Source: an uncultured Selenomonadaceae bacterium (GTDB lineage: Bacteria; Bacillota; Negativicutes; Selenomonadales; Selenomonadaceae). Taken from it: 5,289 bases of DNA. Both the position numbers and the translations under genes were made by a program. The notes under the pieces were generated by a model that was not told the DNA's origin, made no database searches, and saw only the letters and a program-made list of their open reading frames with translations. The stretch lies in assembly GCA_905236145.1 (NCBI GenBank), contig CAJOOE010000157.1, positions 1 through 5,289 of the forward strand, read 5' to 3'. Below, in pieces: positions 1 to 5,289 of this stretch; position 1 is the first letter of the stretch, and every line of letters starts with the position of its first letter.

Positions 1-357
1 AATGTTTCGATTGAAGAATTGAAAGTTTCGCTCGTGGAAAGATTGAGGACGGCGGCAAAAGATTACCGGCTGATTATCGTTGCAAAATCCGATTCCACCG
101 TCATCGCCTATCCGAACGGAGAGATTTTTATATCGCCGCTCGGCAACAGCTCAATGGCGACCGGAGGAGTCGGCGACGTTTTGGCGGGAACGATTGCCGG
201 TCTTATGAAACAAACGCCTTTTGCACCGCTTGCCGGAGTTTATCTGCACGGGACAGCCGGCGACATTGTCGCAGAAAAAAAATGCGAAGGACTCATCGCA
301 TCGGACATTATGGAAAATCTTCCCGCCGCAATTTGTAAACTCAGAAATTTGCAATAA
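1..357 (+). CDS. nnrD: ADP-dependent (S)-NAD(P)H-hydrate dehydratase, C-terminal part (5' end outside window)
   Basis: The frame is open from base 1 and ends at TAA 355-357, giving 118 residues of a larger protein; the TTG at 19 is an internal codon, not a start. The family uses ADP (or ATP) to dehydrate the S form of hydrated NAD(P)H back to NAD(P)H, a metabolite-repair reaction in the cytosol. The visible part is the end of the ribokinase-like fold. GNSSMATGGVGDVLAG (residues 48-63 of the fragment) matches the family's G-N-x-x-M-A-x-G-G-x-G-D-V-L signature, with Asp59 as the conserved catalytic/nucleotide-site Asp. It is followed by the usual LHGTAGD (82-88) and EGLIASDIMENLP (96-108). In many bacteria this domain is fused to an N-terminal NAD(P)HX epimerase domain; that part, if present, lies outside. 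Odd points: KSDST (29-33) where KGAxT is usual, and NSS where NPG or NAG is common. Family call is firm; whether it is the fused form cannot be seen. Confidence 0.9.
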   Translation, partial: NVSIEELKVSLVERLRTAAKDYRLIIVAKSDSTVIAYPNGEIFISPLGNSSMATGGVGDVLAGTIAGLMKQTPFAPLAGVYLHGTAGDIVAEKKCEGLIASDIMENLPAAICKLRNLQ

Positions 358-384
358 CACAAAAAAATTTTATCTGCTGCCGGC

Positions 385-422
385 TTGTCCGGTATTTTTT
401 TTTACCGGGCAAATATATTTTT
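385..422 (+). terminator. Probable intrinsic terminator after nnrD
   Basis: Bases 385-394 (TTGTCCGGTA) can pair with 403-412 (TACCGGGCAA), a 10-bp stem with one G-U pair and an eight-T loop. It is followed by ATATATTTTT (413-422), then C and TTT. The stem is moderately GC-rich and lies 28 bases after the nnrD stop, where a terminator is expected. The U-rich tail starts about five bases after the stem, so efficiency could be modest. A downstream promoter (484-512) supports a transcript boundary here. Confidence 0.6.
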
Positions 423-483
423 CTTTGAATCTCAAATACCTTCGCCGCGAATTATATCACTCTCGGACTTGTAATAATCGAAA

Positions 484-512
484 TTGCCGGCAAAAAATTT
501 TTGTGATACAAT
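484..512 (+). promoter_or_regulatory. Sigma-A type promoter of aroC, extended -10
   Basis: A -35 candidate TTGCCG (484-489, four of six consensus bases) is separated by 17 bases from TACAAT (507-512, five of six). A TG at 504-505, one base before the hexamer, makes an extended -10. The predicted start of transcription, near 519, falls inside a run of nine A (515-523), about 23 bases before the ATG, leaving a very short leader with the ribosome site. The -35 hexamer lies inside the perfect 10-bp palindrome TTGCCGGCAA (484-493), which could be an operator. The position right in front of aroC and the right spacing make this a good call; it is still a prediction by eye. Confidence 0.65.
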
Positions 513-530
513 TCAAAAAAAAATTTTTGC

Positions 531-535
531 GGAGG
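531..535 (+). promoter_or_regulatory. Ribosome binding site of aroC
   Basis: GGAGG with six bases before the ATG at 542, a near-ideal Shine-Dalgarno. It fixes the start of chorismate synthase: the same frame is open upstream to an ATG at 221, but that longer form would overlap nnrD and lacks any family similarity before 542. Confidence 0.85.
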
Positions 536-541
536 AATTTT

Positions 542-1633
542 ATGAGCGGAGTAAGTTTTATAAGCGGCGGCGAAAGTCACGGCAAACGGCTGACTTGTAT
601 TTTGCAGGGATTGCCGGCGGGAATAAAAATTTCCGGCGAATTTGTAAACGGCGAACTTAAAAGGCGGCAGAGCGGTTACGGTCGCGGCGGCAGAATGAAA
701 ATCGAGAGTGACAAAGTCGAATTTGTTTCCGGCGTTCGTTTCGGCGAAACTTTGGGCAGTCCGATAACTTTGAGCGTCGAGAATAAAGATTGGATAAATT
801 GGGAAAAGAAAATGTCTGCGGGAGGCGAAAAATTCGGCGAGCCGGTGACAAATGCCCGACCGGGTCACGCGGATTTGACGGGAGCGGCGAAATATTCCCG
901 CAGTGATGTCCGCGATATTTTGGAGCGTTCCAGTGCAAGAGAAACGACAATGAGAGTCGCGGCGGGAGCCGTCTGCAAAATTTTCCTCAAAAATTGCGGC
1001 ATTGAAATTTCCGGAAAAGTTTTGAGCGTCGGAGGAGTTGCCGGCGAAGAAGATATTAAAAACAAAATTGATTCCGCAAAGGCGGCGGGAGATTCTCTCG
1101 GCGGGATTTTTGAGGTTGAGATAACCGGAGTGCCGGCGGGCTTGGGCAGTCATATTCAATGGACGGAAAAACTTGACGCCGCCCTTGCGGCGGCTTTTAT
1201 GTCGATTCAGGCGATAAAAGGCGTGGAAATCGGAGATGCCTTTGAAAATGCAAAAAAATTCGGAAGTGAAGTTCACGACGAAATTTTCATTGACGGCGAC
1301 AAAAAGATTTTCCGAAAAACAAATCGTGCCGGCGGCATTGAAGGCGGTATGTCAAACGGCGAGCCGATAATAATTCGTGCGGCAATGAAACCAATTCCCA
1401 CTTTGATGAAACCTTTGCAAACCGTCGATATTTTGACTCACTTTCCGACGACGGCAAGCAAAGAACGCAGTGATACTTGTGCGATTGAGGCGGCGGAAGT
1501 TGTCGGCGAGTCGATGGCGGCGATTGTCATTTCCGACAAGATTGTAAAAAAATTCGGCGGCGACGCACTTTCCGACACGCTTGCAAATTTGAAAAATTAT
1601 CGTGAACGAATTTTCAACGGTTACGGGATTTAA
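542..1633 (+). CDS. aroC: Chorismate synthase
   Basis: A 363-residue cytosolic enzyme for the last step of the shikimate pathway: anti-1,4 elimination of phosphate from 5-enolpyruvylshikimate-3-phosphate to chorismate, using reduced FMN. All signature regions are present: GESHG (10-14, His13), RRQSGYGRGGR (41-51), RPGHAD (106-111, second conserved His109), RSSARETTMRVAAGA (129-143), GGIEGGMSNG (264-273), MKPIPTL (282-288) and RSDTCAI (309-315, with Arg309 and Asp311). The start is set by GGAGG six bases upstream. The sequence pattern is of the Bacillus type (called aroF there), but it is roughly 27 residues shorter than that ~390-residue enzyme. The missing part lies at about residues 163-173, where VGGVAGEEDIKNKIDSAK replaces the usual longer stretch with an SPVRCxD-like motif. 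The gene is preceded by its own promoter and followed by secA after 52 bases. No other aromatic-pathway gene is in view. Confidence 0.97.
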   Translation: MSGVSFISGGESHGKRLTCILQGLPAGIKISGEFVNGELKRRQSGYGRGGRMKIESDKVEFVSGVRFGETLGSPITLSVENKDWINWEKKMSAGGEKFGEPVTNARPGHADLTGAAKYSRSDVRDILERSSARETTMRVAAGAVCKIFLKNCGIEISGKVLSVGGVAGEEDIKNKIDSAKAAGDSLGGIFEVEITGVPAGLGSHIQWTEKLDAALAAAFMSIQAIKGVEIGDAFENAKKFGSEVHDEIFIDGDKKIFRKTNRAGGIEGGMSNGEPIIIRAAMKPIPTLMKPLQTVDILTHFPTTASKERSDTCAIEAAEVVGESMAAIVISDKIVKKFGGDALSDTLANLKNYRERIFNGYGI

Positions 1634-1647
1634 AATTTTTTTGCCGG

Positions 1648-1656
1648 TGTTATAAT
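1648..1656 (+). promoter_or_regulatory. Probable secA promoter (consensus extended -10)
   Basis: TGTTATAAT: a perfect TATAAT hexamer (1651-1656) preceded by TGn, the extended -10 form. No good -35 is found: bases 1628-1633, at a 17-base spacer, read ATTTAA and overlap the aroC stop. Extended -10 promoters can work with a weak -35. The predicted start is near 1663, giving a leader of about 23 bases that contains the secA ribosome site. There is no convincing terminator between aroC and secA, so read-through from aroC probably also contributes. Confidence 0.6.
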
Positions 1657-1670
1657 GAAAGAAAATTTTA

Positions 1671-1676
1671 AAGGAG
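1671..1676 (+). promoter_or_regulatory. Ribosome binding site that sets the TTG start of secA
   Basis: AAGGAG, nine bases before TTG 1686. The frame upstream of the TTG runs only to a stop at 1656-1658 and contains no ATG or GTG, so this site and the SecA-like N-terminus (MFGFIKRFLGD) together settle the start codon. Confidence 0.85.
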
Positions 1677-1685
1677 AGATTATTC

Positions 1686-4220
1686 TTGTTCGGATTTATA
1701 AAAAGATTTTTGGGCGACAACAACGACAAAGAAATTGCCCGTATGCAAAAGACTGTCGATATAATCAATTCTTTGGAGCCGGAATACCAAAATTACACGG
1801 ACGCAAAACTTGCCGGAATGACCGATAAATTTCGGGAAAGACTTCAAGCCGGCGAAACTTTGGACGATATTTTGCCGGAGGCTTTCGCCGTAACACGCGA
1901 GGCATCACGCCGGGTTTTGGGTATGCGGCATTTTGATGTTCAGCTTATCGGCGGTATGTGTCTGCACGAAGGAAAAATCGCCGAAATGAAAACCGGCGAA
2001 GGCAAAACTTTGGTCGCGACTCTGCCGGTTTATTTGAACGCTCTGGAAGGTAAAGGCGTTCACATGGTCACGGTCAACGATTACCTTGCAAAACGCGACA
2101 GCGAATGGATGGGACATTTGTATCATTTTCTGGGATTGAGCGTCGGCTTAATTGTCCACGATTTGGATTTTCCGGAAAGAAAACTTGCTTACTCCTGCGA
2201 CGTAACTTTCGGCACAAATAACGAGTTCGGTTTTGACTATCTCCGCGACAATATGGTTATTCACGTCGAGCAAATGGTACAGCGTCCCCTGCATTATGCC
2301 ATAGTCGATGAGGTCGATTCAATTCTGATTGACGAGGCGAGAACTCCGCTGATAATTTCCGGTCCCGGTGCGAAGTCAACCGATATGTACGCGACAATGG
2401 CACGGGCAGTGGCAAATTTGAAAGAGGGAGAAGATTATACCGTTGACGAAAAACAAAAGACGGTTGCCCCGAGTGATTCCGTAATTCCGAAAATCGAACA
2501 GCGGCTCGGAATAAACAACCTTTACGCTCCGGAAAACATCGAACTTTCCCACTGTTTCACCGCCGCACTCCGGGCAAAGGCTTTAATGAAACGCGACAGA
2601 GATTACGTCGTCCGGGATAATGAAATTGTGATAGTTGACGAATTTACCGGGCGATTGATGGACGGTCGCAGATATTCGGACGGACTTCATCAGGCTATAG
2701 AGGCAAAAGAGGGCGTAAAAATTCAACGCGAATCTCAAACTCTTGCAACAATAACTTTCCAAAATTATTTCCGTATGTACGACAAACTTGCCGGAATGAC
2801 CGGTACGGCGAAAACCGAAGAGGACGAATTTATAAAAATTTACAAGTTGCCGGTTATCGTCGTCCCAACAAACAAGCCCGTTGCCCGCATAGATCACCCG
2901 GACGTTATTTACAAGACGAAACGGGCGAAGTATAAAGCCGTCGGCAATATGGTTGAAGAAATTCACGCGAAAGGTCAGCCGGTTTTGATAGGCACGACTT
3001 CAATAACGCAGTCGGAAGAATTGAGTTCAATTTTAAAAAAACGCGGTATTCCTCACAGCGTCTTAAATGCGAAGTTTCATGAAAAAGAGGCGGAAATTGT
3101 CGCCGATGCCGGTCAGCCGGGAGCGGTGACGATCGCGACGAATATGGCGGGACGCGGCACCGATATTAAACTCGGTGAAGGTGTTCCGGAGAAGGGCGGA
3201 CTTTTCATTATCGGCACGGAGCGTCACGAATCCCGGCGAATAGATAATCAGTTACGCGGTCGCTCCGGTCGTCAGGGGGATCCCGGCGAATCAAGATTTT
3301 ATTTGTCGCTTGATGATGATTTAATGCGGCTTTTTGCCTCCGACAATATTGCAAAGGTTATGGACAAACTCGGCATGGAAGAGGACGAACCGATCGAACA
3401 TTCACTGATAACCCGGTCGATCGAACACGCTCAAAAGAAAGTTGAAGCAAGAAATTTTGACATTCGCAAACACGTCTTGGAATATGACGACGTAATGAAT
3501 CAACAGCGTGAAGTCATGTACGGCGAACGCAGAAAAATTTTGACCGGCGAAAATTTGAGAGAAAATATTCGCGGCATGGTCAATCACATCATCAAAGCGG
3601 AAATGAATCAGTATGCGAACGAAAAACTTTACCCGGAAGAATGGCAGCTTGACGAACTCATAAAGGACGCGGAAAAAATTTACGCCCTGCCCGGTCAGCT
3701 GAATTTGTCGGAAATGGAAAATATGAGCCGCGACGAATTGAAAGAGTTTTTGGAGAAAATCGCGGAGGACAATTACAGACAGCGGGAAGAAACTTTTTCG
3801 CCGGAAGTCATGCGGGAGTTGGAAAAAGTTATCATGCTCCGGGTCGTGGACAACAAATGGATGGAACACCTCGACCACATGGATATGCTCCGGGAAGGAA
3901 TAAATTTGCGGGCTTACGGTCAAAGAAATCCGCTCGTCGAATACAAAATTGAGGCTTTGACGATGTTTGAGGAAATGGAGGCAAACATTCAAGATCAAAT
4001 CGCGTCTTTGATGTATCATGTCGCCGTCATCACTCAGGAACAGGAAAAACTTGAAGACCGTCTGCAAAATGCAAGGGCATCTCACGGCGACGAAAGTTCA
4101 CCGGCAGAAAACAAAAAGCAACCGAAAAAAAACGACGGCAAGAAAATCGGCAGAAATGATCCGTGTCCGTGCGGTTCCGGCAAGAAATATAAAAATTGTT
4201 GCGGCAAGGGAAAAGTGTGA
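1686..4220 (+). CDS. secA: Preprotein translocase ATPase SecA
   Basis: An 844-residue motor that binds preproteins and drives them through SecYEG by ATP hydrolysis; it cycles between cytosol and inner face of the membrane. NBD1 has the Q motif region (Gln86), Walker A MKTGEGKT (101-108, Lys107) and the DEVD Walker B box (208-211) followed by ILIDEARTPLIISG. NBD2 has NMAGRGTDIKLG (486-497) and QLRGRSGRQGDPG (522-534) with the arginine-finger region. The helical scaffold/HWD part is seen around VVDNKWMEHLDHMDMLREG (720-738) and RAYGQRNPLVEYK. A Lys/Asn-rich linker leads to the C-terminal zinc motif, Cys827, Cys829, Cys838, Cys839 (CxCx8CC), the binding site for SecB or ribosomes in other bacteria. 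Length is that of Bacillus SecA (~841). It starts with TTG behind AAGGAG. This is full-length SecA1, not an accessory SecA2, since the C-terminal domain is complete. The frequent Firmicute neighbour prfB does not follow; a HAD phosphatase gene does. Confidence 0.98.
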   Translation: MFGFIKRFLGDNNDKEIARMQKTVDIINSLEPEYQNYTDAKLAGMTDKFRERLQAGETLDDILPEAFAVTREASRRVLGMRHFDVQLIGGMCLHEGKIAEMKTGEGKTLVATLPVYLNALEGKGVHMVTVNDYLAKRDSEWMGHLYHFLGLSVGLIVHDLDFPERKLAYSCDVTFGTNNEFGFDYLRDNMVIHVEQMVQRPLHYAIVDEVDSILIDEARTPLIISGPGAKSTDMYATMARAVANLKEGEDYTVDEKQKTVAPSDSVIPKIEQRLGINNLYAPENIELSHCFTAALRAKALMKRDRDYVVRDNEIVIVDEFTGRLMDGRRYSDGLHQAIEAKEGVKIQRESQTLATITFQNYFRMYDKLAGMTGTAKTEEDEFIKIYKLPVIVVPTNKPVARIDHPDVIYKTKRAKYKAVGNMVEEIHAKGQPVLIGTTSITQSEELSSILKKRGIPHSVLNAKFHEKEAEIVADAGQPGAVTIATNMAGRGTDIKLGEGVPEKGGLFIIGTERHESRRIDNQLRGRSGRQGDPGESRFYLSLDDDLMRLFASDNIAKVMDKLGMEEDEPIEHSLITRSIEHAQKKVEARNFDIRKHVLEYDDVMNQQREVMYGERRKILTGENLRENIRGMVNHIIKAEMNQYANEKLYPEEWQLDELIKDAEKIYALPGQLNLSEMENMSRDELKEFLEKIAEDNYRQREETFSPEVMRELEKVIMLRVVDNKWMEHLDHMDMLREGINLRAYGQRNPLVEYKIEALTMFEEMEANIQDQIASLMYHVAVITQEQEKLEDRLQNARASHGDESSPAENKKQPKKNDGKKIGRNDPCPCGSGKKYKNCCGKGKV

Positions 4221-4241
4221 ATTTTTGAAAGGCGTGGGACA

Positions 4242-5051
4242 ATGGGCAAGTATAAACTTCTGGCTTTGGATATGGACGGGACGCTTTTAAACTCCGAAAA
4301 GAAAATCAGTCCGGTTACTTCTCAAGCGATTTACGATTTGTTGAAAAAAGGCGTTGCCGTCGTTCTTTCCACCGGTCGCGGCTTGGCGGAACTCAAAGAT
4401 TATTCCGAAGAACTCAAGCCGATAAATTACGGAATACTCATAAGCGGCGGCATGGTTTACGATTTTACGAAAAAGAAACCGGTTACCCGTCACCCGCTCG
4501 ACACCGAAAAGGCGTTGAAACTTTTGGAAGGTGCAAACGCCGAAAGGGGAATGGTTCACATTTTGACGGTTGAAAAATCGGTCGTGCGTGAAGAAGATAT
4601 TCAAAATATGAAAGACTTCAGAATGGAAATTTATCAAGGTATGTTTGATCGCGTTACGACACGCTGCAACGATTTTGAAAAATTTATCCGCGAAAATGAA
4701 ATTTTGAAATTCAACATTTACCACCGTTCTCCGGAATCTCGCCTGAGAAATGTCAAACGCTTTGAAAATCTGAATTTGACTTCCGAATTTGCGGAAGAAA
4801 CTTCTCTGGAAAGCTCGCCGAAAGGTATAACAAAAGCGTCCGGGCTTGTCGAACTCTGCGAATATTTGAAAATAAATCTTGAAGAAACAATCGCTGTCGG
4901 TGACGCTTACAACGACATTGAAATTTTGAAAACCGCCGGGCTTGCCGTCGCTATGGGAAATTCGATCGACGAAGTGAAAAAAATTGCGGACTTCGTGACC
5001 GACGACAACGATAACGACGGAGTTGCAAAAGTCATAGAAAAATATTTTTGA
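4242..5051 (+). CDS. Cof-type HAD-IIB family phosphatase
   Basis: A 269-residue soluble hydrolase of the haloacid dehalogenase superfamily, Cof subfamily (typical length 260-290), which removes phosphate from small molecules such as sugar phosphates, FMN or pyridoxal phosphate. All four catalytic motifs are present: motif I DMDGT (10-14; Asp10 nucleophile, Asp12 acid/base), motif II STGR (43-46), motif III Lys194 in SSPKGITKASGL, and motif IV GDAYNDIEIL (220-229; Asp221, Asp225 for Mg2+). The middle, about residues 85-185, would be the C2-type cap that sets substrate choice; I cannot predict the substrate from it. The C-terminal VAMGNSIDEVKKIADFVTDDNDNDGVAKVIEKYF pattern is classic for the subfamily. 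The ATG lies 21 bases after the secA stop, with AAAGG (4228-4232) nine bases before it and no promoter, so co-transcription with secA is likely. A functional link to protein export is not implied. Confidence 0.93.
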   Translation: MGKYKLLALDMDGTLLNSEKKISPVTSQAIYDLLKKGVAVVLSTGRGLAELKDYSEELKPINYGILISGGMVYDFTKKKPVTRHPLDTEKALKLLEGANAERGMVHILTVEKSVVREEDIQNMKDFRMEIYQGMFDRVTTRCNDFEKFIRENEILKFNIYHRSPESRLRNVKRFENLNLTSEFAEETSLESSPKGITKASGLVELCEYLKINLEETIAVGDAYNDIEILKTAGLAVAMGNSIDEVKKIADFVTDDNDNDGVAKVIEKYF

Positions 5052-5066
5052 AACGTTGCCGGATTT

Positions 5067-5113
5067 TTTATGAACGCCTGCGGCAAACCGGCTCACGGGC
5101 GTTCATAAATTTT
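5067..5113 (+). terminator. Intrinsic terminator after the HAD gene
   Basis: A perfect 12-bp inverted repeat, TTTATGAACGCC (5067-5078) with GGCGTTCATAAA (5098-5109), followed at once by TTTT (5110-5113). The 19-base loop can add a G-U and a G-C pair and contains a small CGG/CCG hairpin. It begins 16 bases after the HAD stop codon, the right place to end the secA-HAD transcript. The foot of the stem is A/T pairs and the T tract is short, so it may be leaky; another T7 follows at 5124-5130. The T run on its left side means it would not work as a terminator for the opposite strand. Confidence 0.65.
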
Positions 5114-5183
5114 AAGTTGAAAATTTTTTTGCAGGGAAAATTCATACATTGGCAGAAAAGAAAGTCGAAAGTTTTAGCGAAAA

Positions 5184-5191
5184 AAAGGTGG
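5184..5191 (+). promoter_or_regulatory. Ribosome binding site of the decarboxylase gene
   Basis: AAAGGTGG, one mismatch from AAAGGAGG, eight bases before ATG 5200. It favours that ATG over the in-frame TTG at 5149, whose nearest purine-rich stretch (AGGG, 5133-5136) is weaker and 12 bases away. Confidence 0.7.
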
Positions 5192-5199
5192 ATTTGCCG

Positions 5200-5289
5200 A
5201 TGAATAAATATTATTTGAATCAGGGGCGGGCTCCGGTGCTTGAGGCGTTGGAAAAAATGAAAGCCGCCCGCCTTGTACCTTTCGACGTA
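5200..5289 (+). CDS. Orn/Lys/Arg decarboxylase family protein, N-terminal fragment (3' end outside window)
   Basis: Thirty codons are in view, open to the end of the window: MNKYYLNQGRAPVLEAL, then a short helix and ARLVPFDV. This matches the start of the PLP-dependent fold-type I decarboxylases of the SpeA/CadA/SpeC-like group in Firmicutes, where an LNQxxxPLxEAL opening is followed by a PFxVPGHKxG segment; the window ends just before the expected PGHK. Members decarboxylate arginine, lysine or ornithine for polyamine or cadaverine formation in the cytosol; the substrate cannot be told from this part, and no catalytic residue is in view. The start is set by AAAGGTGG eight bases upstream; the TTG at 5149 would add 17 residues rich in Lys/Glu that lack similarity I recognise. 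It lies after a terminator, so it probably begins a new unit. Confidence 0.72.
   Translation, partial: MNKYYLNQGRAPVLEALEKMKAARLVPFDV

Noticed and set aside
425..483. A small gene, riboswitch or second promoter in the rest of the nnrD-aroC gap
   Set aside because: No start with ribosome site, no strong hairpin and no T-box-like or riboswitch pattern was found. TAATAA near 472 lacks a -35 partner. I see nothing supportable there.
221..541. N-terminal extension of the chorismate synthase frame to an ATG at 221 (470 residues)
   Set aside because: It overlaps the end of nnrD in another frame, runs through the terminator and promoter, and has no family similarity before 542, where GGAGG and the usual N-terminus begin.
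452..1276. 274-codon open frame on the - strand opposite aroC
   Set aside because: Shadow of chorismate synthase; low-complexity Phe/Arg/Ser-rich product, no ribosome site or domain.
3402..4085. 227-codon open frame on the - strand opposite secA
   Set aside because: Shadow of SecA's conserved scaffold region; no similarity recognised and no start signals.
4287..5096. 269-codon open frame on the - strand opposite the HAD gene
   Set aside because: It mirrors a well-supported gene with all four HAD motifs. The antisense product is rich in Phe/Arg/His with no recognisable domain, as expected for a shadow created by codon bias.
5117..5150. Promoter for the decarboxylase gene (TTGAAA 5117-5122 with TACATT 5145-5150)
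   Set aside because: The spacer would be 22 bases and the -10 matches only four of six positions. At normal spacing the -10 position reads ATTCAT. A promoter is expected here but I cannot place it.
1..5289. CRISPR array, insertion sequence, tRNA or rRNA, toxin-antitoxin or defence genes
   Set aside because: No spaced direct repeats, terminal inverted repeats, transposase motifs or RNA-gene patterns were seen. The genes are standard core functions.

Overview
No exotic or undescribed system is visible. This is an ordinary stretch of bacterial core genome, with all five genes on the + strand and tightly packed. From left to right it holds the 3' end of an ADP-dependent NAD(P)H-hydrate dehydratase gene (nnrD/YjeF C-terminal type), a complete chorismate synthase gene (aroC), a complete preprotein translocase ATPase gene (secA), a complete Cof-type HAD phosphatase gene, and the first 30 codons of an Orn/Lys/Arg decarboxylase-family gene.

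Organism: Shine-Dalgarno sites are strong (GGAGG, AAGGAG, AAAGGTGG), secA uses a TTG start, and promoters resemble sigma-A sites with TG-extended -10 elements. Composition is moderate in GC with many A and T tracts. SecA has the ~840-residue length and C-terminal CxCx8CC zinc motif common in Firmicutes. AroC resembles the Bacillus-type enzyme rather than the enterobacterial one. A Firmicute is likely. The wording of the SecA and decarboxylase sequences reminds me of Negativicutes (Selenomonas/Veillonella relatives), but that is an impression from memory, not a search result.

Layout: bases 1-357 are the end of nnrD. The 184-base gap that follows holds a hairpin terminator candidate (385-422) and then a good promoter for aroC (484-512), so aroC probably starts a new transcript. 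aroC (542-1633) is followed after 52 bases by secA (1686-4220), which has its own consensus extended -10 (TATAAT, 1651-1656). The HAD gene (4242-5051) starts 21 bases after the secA stop, has no visible promoter, and is probably co-transcribed with secA. A 12-bp perfect inverted repeat followed by T4 (5067-5113) ends that unit. A leader of about 90 bases then runs up to the decarboxylase ATG at 5200.

The genes do not form a pathway. They cover repair of damaged NAD(P)H, the last step of the shikimate pathway, protein export, probable small-molecule dephosphorylation, and probable basic amino acid decarboxylation. The points most worth checking are a missing segment in AroC, the overlapping promoter signals in front of aroC, an A4T7GCNGG string shared by the secA and decarboxylase upstream regions, and the high frequency of TTGCCGG in genes and gaps.
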